A stretch of 10,821 nt of DNA from Pseudomonadota bacterium (GTDB lineage Bacteria > Pseudomonadota > Alphaproteobacteria > Rhizobiales > Rhizobiaceae). Within the stretch, counting starts at the first letter, position 1. Every line of letters begins with the position of its first letter. The translations under genes and the position numbers were made by a program. The stretch spans positions 1 to 10,821 of the forward strand of contig JAEYXI010000590.1 in assembly GCA_023428515.1 (NCBI GenBank). The letters are read 5' to 3'. Under the pieces are notes generated by a model that ran no database searches, was not told the origin of the DNA, and worked only from the letters and a program-made list of their open reading frames with translations. Shown here one piece after another: positions 5,659 through 10,821 of this stretch.

Positions 5659-6549
5659 TTAGGCAGTTGCCCTCGCCGCCCGGCGACCGCGGGCCGGCTC
5701 GTCCTTGCCGAACCATGGCCTGACGATCGCAAGCAGCGTCAACCCAAGCCCTGTCGCCAGCACCCACCAGGCCGGCCTGATCGAGTAGGAAAACTGCAGA
5801 TTGGCAGCCAGCACGCGGCCGGGCGGCACGCCGGTGGCGATGCCGTACCAGGCATATTCGATCGCCGCCGTACCCAGCGCGGCAAGCACCGCAATCGCTA
5901 CCAGCACCAGCGGCGAAGTCAGCGAAAACCCGCGCCAATGCGCGAGGCGATAGAACATCAGGAGCAGGAAGAAGCCGGCCATCAGCGTCGGCTCGTAGAC
6001 GTCGGCCTTCGACTGGATGAAGAAGTGGAAGGCGGCGAGCACGCCGATGACGTAGACTACGCTGTGCAGGCGGTTCCAATTGCGTCCGCCCAGCCATTTG
6101 ATCGCCGCGTCGGTGGAGGTGGAGCCGAGCGCGACCAGGCCAAGCAGCGCCACGAAGCCGATGGTGAGATAGAAGCGCAGCGCGATCTCCGAGACCACGC
6201 GCGCGACGTCGAGCTTGAGGTCGACCATGTAGAGCGTCAGGTGGGTCAAGGCATAGACTAGCGCCGTCACGCCCAGCATGCGCCTGACCAGGATGAGTTT
6301 CGGCCAGTTGGCGATGCGCCGCAGCGGCGTGATCGCCAGCGACATCCATAGGAAACGGATCGCCCAATCACCGGCCTGGTGGATCGCCTCGGTGATCGGG
6401 CGGGCGCCGAGCGGGCCGACGGGTGCGGCCGATGCAAGCGCGCCGGAGAGCGCCTGCCAGACGAGCCACAGCGCCGGCAGGCAGGCGCCCACGAGCACGG
6501 CAGCCTTGAGCGGCGAGAATTTTCCAGATCGGTCAGTCCAGGGCGTCAT
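5659..6549 (-). CDS. msrQ: MsrQ, heme-binding membrane subunit of the MsrPQ methionine sulfoxide reductase
   Basis: 296 residues with about six or more membrane segments in the inner membrane (first at about 13-36) and a ferric-reductase-like b-heme core. His103 (YALTHLTLY), His162 (NRLHSVVYV) and His175 (AAFHFF) are placed like the heme ligands of E. coli YedZ/MsrQ; the 13-residue step between the last two is conserved. The family passes electrons from the quinone pool or cytoplasmic flavins to periplasmic MsrP, which repairs oxidised methionines in envelope proteins. The Arg/Ala-rich C-terminal tail is cytoplasmic. GGA lies 8 nt before the ATG. The usual partner msrP is not next to it; the upstream gene on the same strand is a PPOX flavoprotein 101 nt away. 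Confidence 0.92.
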   Translation of the reverse strand: MTPWTDRSGKFSPLKAAVLVGACLPALWLVWQALSGALASAAPVGPLGARPITEAIHQAGDWAIRFLWMSLAITPLRRIANWPKLILVRRMLGVTALVYALTHLTLYMVDLKLDVARVVSEIALRFYLTIGFVALLGLVALGSTSTDAAIKWLGGRNWNRLHSVVYVIGVLAAFHFFIQSKADVYEPTLMAGFFLLLMFYRLAHWRGFSLTSPLVLVAIAVLAALGTAAIEYAWYGIATGVPPGRVLAANLQFSYSIRPAWWVLATGLGLTLLAIVRPWFGKDEPARGRRAARATA

Positions 6550-6650
6550 GCGGCGGTTCCGATTGATGCCGCGATATACGGTCGATGGGCCGAACTTGTT
6601 ACAGAAGCCGCATCACATCAAGGTGAGCGCGGCCCGGAATCCTGCCGAGT

Positions 6651-7301
6651 TCACCACATCGACGCCTTGGCGCGCTCCGGCCATTCGCGGTCGTAGGCCT
6701 CGCCGTTGATCGACTTCCGGCTGGTGATCTCGAGGATCTTGCCCGGTGTCGGCAGCGTCTTCGGATCGACGTGTTTTGCCGGGTTCCAGAGGTCCGAGCG
6801 GCGGATGGCGCGGGCGCACTGGAAATAGACCGCTTCGACGTCGATCACGATCACCGAGCGCGCCGGCTTGCCCTCGACCGTGAAGGACGCGCAGAGCGCG
6901 GCGTCGATGCTGATATGGGCGCGGCCGTTGACCCTGAACGTCGTGCCGGAGCCCGGCACGAGGAAGAGCAGCGCCACGCGGGGATCGCGGATGATGTTCT
7001 TCAGCGAATCGGCGCGGTTGTTGCCGCGCCGATCGGGCATCAGCAGCCGACGCGGATTGTCGATGCGCACGAAGCCGGCGAGGTCGCCTCGCGGCGAGCA
7101 GTCGAGCCCCTCCGGCCCGCTGGTGGCAAGAGCCGCAAAAGGCGACGCCTCGATGAACGCCGCGTATTCCGGGATGAGGTGGTCGAGTTCCTTCACCAGC
7201 GAGGCTTCGCCGGGAGTGCCGTAAAGCGCCTCGAGTTGCTCGACCGTGCGGATGACGGTGTCTGCGGGCGTTTCGGCTTCGGGCGCTTCGATGGCGGACA
7301 T
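6651..7301 (-). CDS. Pyridoxamine 5'-phosphate oxidase-like FMN-dependent flavoprotein
   Basis: 216 residues of the split-barrel PPOX fold. It resembles the DR_2398/MSMEG_1061-type FMN-dependent subfamily: ALATSGPEGLDCSPRGDLAG (57-76), MPDRRGNNRADSLKNI (88-103), RVALLFLVPG (108-117), TFRVNGRA (121-128) and YFQCARAIRRSDLW (159-172). These basic and Asn/Asp segments would hold the FMN phosphate. The protein is likely a cytoplasmic dimer. The substrate is unknown, and the family is not the PdxH enzyme of vitamin B6 synthesis. The ATG has AGGA 7 nt upstream. It lies between a DUF971 gene (68 nt upstream) and msrQ (101 nt downstream), all in the same direction, so a common transcript is possible. 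Confidence 0.88.
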   Translation of the reverse strand: MSAIEAPEAETPADTVIRTVEQLEALYGTPGEASLVKELDHLIPEYAAFIEASPFAALATSGPEGLDCSPRGDLAGFVRIDNPRRLLMPDRRGNNRADSLKNIIRDPRVALLFLVPGSGTTFRVNGRAHISIDAALCASFTVEGKPARSVIVIDVEAVYFQCARAIRRSDLWNPAKHVDPKTLPTPGKILEITSRKSINGEAYDREWPERAKASMW

Positions 7302-7369
7302 GGCTTTTCCTCGCGATACAGGCGGTCCCCTGCCCTCTACGCATGACAGGATTGTGACTTCAGGAACGA

Positions 7370-7720
7370 TCAGCCGCGTGACAGTCCCTTTTCCTCCAGC
7401 GAGGCGAGATAGGCGGCCCAGACCTGGTCCTTGTCGTGGCCGAGCTTGTGCAGGTAGTTCCAGGTGAAGATACCGGTGTCGTGGAAATCATCGAAGGTGA
7501 TGCGCACGGCGTAATTGCCCACAGGCTCGATTTTCGTGATGGTCACGTTGCGCTTTCCCGGCACGGTCACGCGCTGCTCCGGCGAATGGCCCTGCACCTC
7601 GGCCGAGGGCGACGTCACGCGCAGCAGTTCGGCCGAAAGCTCGAACGGCTCGTGGTCGTGATAGGTGACCGTCAGCGTCCGCCGGTCCTTCGAGACCCTC
7701 AATTCCCTGGGCGCACTCAT
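7370..7720 (-). CDS. DUF971 (GBBH-like N-terminal) domain protein
   Basis: 116 residues, close to the length of a single DUF971 domain. Recognisable blocks are FELSAELLRVTSPSAEVQGH (26-45), NYAVRITFDDFHDTGIFTW (69-87) and NYLHKLG (88-94). The same domain is found at the N-terminus of gamma-butyrobetaine hydroxylase, where it binds zinc, and fused or adjacent to Mrp/ApbC iron-sulfur carriers. This free-standing copy lacks the usual zinc-binding cysteines: it has no Cys at all. The ATG has AGGA 7 nt upstream. The gene is divergent from moaA, an iron-sulfur enzyme gene. A link to Fe-S or molybdenum cofactor assembly is inference only. Confidence 0.88.
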   Translation of the reverse strand: MSAPRELRVSKDRRTLTVTYHDHEPFELSAELLRVTSPSAEVQGHSPEQRVTVPGKRNVTITKIEPVGNYAVRITFDDFHDTGIFTWNYLHKLGHDKDQVWAAYLASLEEKGLSRG

Positions 7721-7764
7721 CGCTCATTCCTTGTCAGAAACGGCTCTCTACGCCGCTTCCGTGG

Positions 7765-7778
7765 CAGGCGAAAGCCTG
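7765..7778 (+). other. GNRA-tetraloop hairpin in the DUF971-moaA gap
   Basis: CAGGC-GAAA-GCCTG forms a 5-bp stem with a GAAA loop. No T-run follows on either strand, so it is not an intrinsic terminator. It lies upstream of the candidate moaA promoter, so it is probably not part of the moaA leader. It may only be chance. Confidence 0.3.
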
Positions 7779-7841
7779 GAAATCGGCTAAACAAAGCATC
7801 AAAGCCTTGAACCGATAGCCAGATCGTATCACATGGCTGTA

Positions 7842-7847
7842 TATAAC
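7842..7847 (+). promoter_or_regulatory. Candidate -10 box for moaA
   Basis: TATAAC within the AT-rich TGTATATAACG matches 5 of 6 bases of the -10 consensus and lies about 48 nt before the moaA ATG. The -35 is poor (TAGCCA at 7816-7821 is the best seen near it), so the assignment is weak. Confidence 0.3.
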
Positions 7848-7894
7848 GCCTCGCCCGGCGCCAGCCGCGGTGGGCACGCAACTGGAATGCAGCG

Positions 7895-8890
7895 ATGGAC
7901 ATGATCGACCCCTTCGGTCGCACGATCAGCTACCTGCGCGTATCGGTCACCGACCGCTGCGACTTCCGCTGCACCTATTGCATGGCCGAGGACATGGCCT
8001 TCCTGCCCAAGAAGGACCTGCTGTCGCTGGAAGAACTCGACCGGCTCTGCACCGTCTTCATCGAGAAAGGCGTGAAGAAGCTGAGGCTCACCGGCGGCGA
8101 GCCGCTGGTGCGCAAGAACATCATGCATCTGGTGCGCGAACTCTCGCGCCACCTGAAGAGCGGCGCGCTCGAAGAGCTGACGCTGACCACCAACGGCTCG
8201 CAGCTCGCGCGATTTGCCGGCGAACTCGCCGATGCCGGCGTGAAGCGCATCAACGTGTCCATGGACACGCTGGATGCGGAAAAATTCCACACGATCACCC
8301 GCTGGGGCAATCTCGCCAAGGTGATGGACGGCATCGACGCGGCGCAGGCGGCCGGGCTGAAGATCAAGATCAACGCCGTCGCGCTGAAAGACTTCAACGA
8401 TCACGAGATTCCCGAGCTGATGCGCTGGGCGCACGGCCGCGGCATGGACCTGACGGTCATCGAGACGATGCCGATGGGCGAGATCGACGCCGACCGCACC
8501 GATCAGTATTTGCCGCTGTCGCTGCTTCGAGCCCAGCTCGAGCGTCAGTTCACGCTGGCCGACATCCCCTACAAGACCGGCGGCCCGGCGCGCTATGTCG
8601 AGGTAAAGGAAACGGGCGGCCGCCTCGGCTTCATCACCCCGATGACGCATAATTTCTGCGAGAGCTGCAACCGGGTGCGCCTCACCTGCACCGGCACGCT
8701 CTATATGTGCCTGGGACAGGAGGATGCCGCCGACCTCAGGGCGCCGCTGCGCGCCTCCGAAGGCAACGAGCTTCTGTCCAACGCCATCGACGAGGCTATC
8801 GGCCGCAAGCCGAAGGGCCACGACTTCGTCATCGACCGGCGCAGCAACCGGCCGGCCGTCTCGCGCCACATGAGCGTCACCGGCGGCTGA
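7895..8890 (+). CDS. moaA: GTP 3',8-cyclase MoaA
   Basis: 331 residues, the normal family length. A radical SAM motif CDFRCTYC (Cys22, Cys26, Cys29) binds the first 4Fe-4S cluster, and GGEP (67-70) contacts SAM. TTNGS (98-102) and NVSMDTLD (120-127) are family blocks. The second cluster ligands are Cys255, Cys258 and Cys272 (CESC-x13-C), and the chain ends in the Gly-Gly needed for catalysis (SVTGG). The enzyme converts GTP to 3',8-cyclo-7,8-dihydro-GTP, the first step of molybdenum cofactor synthesis, in the cytoplasm. GGAA lies 7 nt before the ATG. No other moa, mob or moe gene is in the window, so it is likely unlinked to the rest of the pathway or linked only outside the window. Confidence 0.97.
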   Translation: MDMIDPFGRTISYLRVSVTDRCDFRCTYCMAEDMAFLPKKDLLSLEELDRLCTVFIEKGVKKLRLTGGEPLVRKNIMHLVRELSRHLKSGALEELTLTTNGSQLARFAGELADAGVKRINVSMDTLDAEKFHTITRWGNLAKVMDGIDAAQAAGLKIKINAVALKDFNDHEIPELMRWAHGRGMDLTVIETMPMGEIDADRTDQYLPLSLLRAQLERQFTLADIPYKTGGPARYVEVKETGGRLGFITPMTHNFCESCNRVRLTCTGTLYMCLGQEDAADLRAPLRASEGNELLSNAIDEAIGRKPKGHDFVIDRRSNRPAVSRHMSVTGG

Positions 8891-8900
8891 CCGTCTTTAC

Positions 8901-8916
8901 GGGCCGCAATTGGCCC
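8901..8916 (+). other. Short GC hairpin after moaA
   Basis: GGGCC (8901-8905) pairs with GGCCC (8912-8916) around GCAATT. It starts 10 nt after the moaA stop but is followed by AAAAGC rather than a T-run, so termination activity is doubtful. Confidence 0.25.
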
Positions 8917-8984
8917 AAAAGCTTTCCGTTTGCGCGCCGGCCGACGCCTGATACATCCGGCTGTCGCAATGCCGGAATGCTCCC

Positions 8985-9905
8985 TTGCCGCTCTCTCCCA
9001 ACATGCGCGCCGCGCTGTTCATGACCGTGTCCATGGCCGGCTTCACGGTCAATGACGGCATCACGAAGCACATGTCAGAAGTCATGAACATGGGCCAGGT
9101 CATGTTCCTGCGCGGCGCCTTCGCCACGCTGTTCATCGTGGTGCTCGCCTGGCACCAGGGCGCCTTCGCCAAGCTGCGCCTCGCCCTGCAGCCGACGGTG
9201 CTCATCCGCGTCGTTGGCGAGGTGCTGGCGACCGTGACCTTCCTGATCGCGCTGGCGCAACTGCCGATCGCCAACGTCTCGGCCGTGCTGCAGGCGCTGC
9301 CGCTCGCCGTCACCATGGGCGCGGCGCTCATCTACGGCGAGACGGTCGGCTGGCGCCGCTGGCTGTCGATCGCCGCCGGCTTTGCCGGCGTGGCGATCAT
9401 CGTCAGGCCAGGGCTCGAAGGCTTCAGCACCTATTCGCTGGTGGCGCTGGTCTGCGTCGGCTTCTGCACCATGCGCGACCTCGCCACCAGGCGCATACCG
9501 GAGGAGATACCGACGCTGCTGACCTCGACGGTGACGGCGTTCGCGGTGTCCGTCTGCGGCGTGTTCCTCATCCAGCCGATGGGCGGATGGACGCCTCCCG
9601 GCGCGTTCGATCTTGTCCTGCTTGCCTGCGCGGCGGGGCTTTTGCTCGTCGGCTACCAGTTCATCATCCTGTCGCTCCGCTCCGGCGAAATCTCGTTCGT
9701 GGCGCCTTTCCGCTACACCGGCCTGCTCTTCTCGATCCTGCTCGGCTTCGTGATCTTCGGCGATATTCCCGATCTGGCGATGATATCGGGCTCGGCGATC
9801 ATCGTCGGCTCCGGGCTCTACATGCTCTATCGTGAACGCGTGGTCGGACGCTCGAAAGCCGCGGCCGAAAGCGTCGGACCCAGCATGGCGCCGGAAGGCC
9901 TCTAG
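8985..9905 (+). CDS. DMT-superfamily (EamA) transporter
   Basis: 306 residues with about ten membrane segments arranged as two EamA repeats (about 10-141 and 152-283). The first contains QVMFLRGAFATLF and VSAVLQALPLAVTMGAALIY; the second contains GEISFVAPFRYTGLLFSILL and GFVIFGD. Members export or import small metabolites such as amino acids or nucleosides; the substrate cannot be read here. The start appears to be TTG, with GGAA 7 nt before it; the first in-frame ATG (9003) has no ribosome binding site. The C-terminal tail after residue 284 is cytoplasmic. The stop overlaps the start of the next gene by one base, so the two transporters are probably co-translated. Confidence 0.88.
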   Translation: MPLSPNMRAALFMTVSMAGFTVNDGITKHMSEVMNMGQVMFLRGAFATLFIVVLAWHQGAFAKLRLALQPTVLIRVVGEVLATVTFLIALAQLPIANVSAVLQALPLAVTMGAALIYGETVGWRRWLSIAAGFAGVAIIVRPGLEGFSTYSLVALVCVGFCTMRDLATRRIPEEIPTLLTSTVTAFAVSVCGVFLIQPMGGWTPPGAFDLVLLACAAGLLLVGYQFIILSLRSGEISFVAPFRYTGLLFSILLGFVIFGDIPDLAMISGSAIIVGSGLYMLYRERVVGRSKAAAESVGPSMAPEGL

Positions 9906-10821
9906 TGTCGGCGACACCCGCGGTCTCGCCGCATCTCGTCACGCTCGTCTTGGCTGCAGCGGTCGGACCGCTCGCCATGAACGTGTTCCTGCCGTCGCTG
10001 CCCGGCATGGCCAGGCATTTCGACAGCGACTACTCGGTGATGCAGCTTGCGGTGTCCGTCTACCTCGCGGCCACCGCCGTGTTGCAGCTCTTCATCGGCC
10101 CCGCTTCCGACCGTTTCGGCCGCAGGCCGGTCATCCTCGTCTGCTTCGCCATATTCCTCATCGGTACCGTCGCCGCTGTCTATGCACCGACGGTTGAGGC
10201 GCTGCTCCTCTGCCGCCTGCTGCAGGCCTTCGCCTCGGGCGGCCTTGTCATCTCGCGCGCCGTCGTGCGCGACACGGTCGGAACGACGGAGGCAGCGAGC
10301 AAGATCGGCTATATCACGATGGGCATGAGCGTCGTGCCGATGGTCGGGCCGATGATCGGCGGCTTCCTCGACGAGATCTACGGCTGGCAGGCCGGCTTCT
10401 GGCTGTCGTTCGCGCTCGGCCTCCTAGCCCTCGGTTTCGCGCTCTTCGACCTCAACGAGACCAACCGCAATCGCTCCGACAGCCTTGCGGCGCAGTTCCG
10501 TGCCTATCCGCAACTGCTCGGCACCGGCCGCTTCTGGGCCTATGTGCTGACCGCCTCCTGTACCGGGGGCGCATTCTTCGCCTTCATCGGCGGCGGCCCC
10601 TATATCGCGACGGAGATGCTCGGCCTGACGCCGTCGCAATACGGCTTCTATTTCGGCATCATCTCGGTCGGCTATATGCTCGGCAACTTCCTGTCGGGAC
10701 GTTTCGCCAGGACGCTCGGGATCAACCGCATGCTGCTCTCCGGCAACATCGTTGCCACGGCGGGCATGATGCTGGCGATAGGCCTCTTCGCCGCCGGCAT
10801 CCATCACCCGCTGTCGCTGTT
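9905..10821 (+). CDS. Bcr/CflA-type major facilitator drug efflux transporter (partial)
   Basis: The first 305 residues are visible; the gene continues past the right edge. About nine or ten of the expected 12 membrane segments are present. Motif A, GPASDRFGRRP (65-75), lies between segments 2 and 3. RLLQAFASGG (104-113) matches the Bcr/CflA motif B, and VVPMVGPMIGG (143-153) is the motif C of drug:proton antiporters. Other signatures are MNVFLPSLPGMA (25-36) and ASKIGYITMGMSVVP. The protein would pump drugs or metabolites out of the cytoplasm using the proton gradient. The start is GTG sharing its G with the TAG stop of the DMT gene; GGAAGG lies 6 nt before it. The pairing with an EamA exporter suggests an efflux operon. 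Confidence 0.9.
   Translation, partial: MSATPAVSPHLVTLVLAAAVGPLAMNVFLPSLPGMARHFDSDYSVMQLAVSVYLAATAVLQLFIGPASDRFGRRPVILVCFAIFLIGTVAAVYAPTVEALLLCRLLQAFASGGLVISRAVVRDTVGTTEAASKIGYITMGMSVVPMVGPMIGGFLDEIYGWQAGFWLSFALGLLALGFALFDLNETNRNRSDSLAAQFRAYPQLLGTGRFWAYVLTASCTGGAFFAFIGGGPYIATEMLGLTPSQYGFYFGIISVGYMLGNFLSGRFARTLGINRMLLSGNIVATAGMMLAIGLFAAGIHHPLSL

Noticed and set aside
7721..7894. Possible molybdenum cofactor riboswitch before moaA
   Set aside because: Only one short GAAA hairpin is seen, upstream of the likely promoter; the multi-stem conserved core of that riboswitch could not be recognised.
7829..8869. Long minus-strand open frame opposite moaA
   Set aside because: MoaA has all cluster ligands and the terminal Gly-Gly; the opposing frame is a GC-rich shadow.

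Overview
The window is GC-rich and densely coded, with rhizobial-type gene content: a YcbB-like L,D-transpeptidase, an ECF sigma factor with a DUF4142 gene, MsrQ, a DUF971 protein, MoaA and a Bcr/CflA transporter. This suggests an alphaproteobacterium of the Hyphomicrobiales, perhaps close to Mesorhizobium or other Phyllobacteriaceae. That placement is inferred from gene types and base composition; no marker gene is present. No RNA gene, insertion sequence, prophage or CRISPR array is visible, and no gene-free stretch exceeds about 220 bases.

Positions 1-4042, all on the minus strand. Read in the direction of transcription, the order is a small disordered hydrophilic protein (4042-3803), a secreted L,D-transpeptidase (3586-1658), an ECF sigma factor (1557-871), a secreted DUF4142 protein (786-262) and a Tat-exported cupredoxin (265 to beyond the left edge, overlapping DUF4142 by 4 nt). 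A similar GGAAC-N16-CRTC(A/C)AATG element lies in front of both the sigma gene and the DUF4142-cupredoxin pair. This looks like a self-controlled envelope or oxidative stress module with no anti-sigma gene beside it.

Positions 4180-5598. An alpha/beta hydrolase (minus) and a MarR regulator (plus) are divergent. Between them are two identical-format palindromes, GTTCA-N4-TGAAC, with centres 20 bp apart. They bracket the -10 box of the hydrolase promoter, a clear arrangement for MarR repression. A 19-20 bp imperfect tandem duplication lies on the hydrolase stop codon.

Positions 5659-7720, minus strand. The order is DUF971 protein, PPOX-type flavoprotein and MsrQ (membrane heme subunit of methionine sulfoxide reductase), with gaps of 68 and 101 nt. 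MsrQ has no MsrP gene beside it.

Positions 7895-10821, plus strand. moaA (first step of molybdenum cofactor synthesis) is followed by an EamA/DMT exporter and a Bcr/CflA major facilitator. The two transporter genes overlap by one base, and the second runs off the right edge. Molybdenum cofactor is what MsrP would need, but MsrP itself is not in this window.
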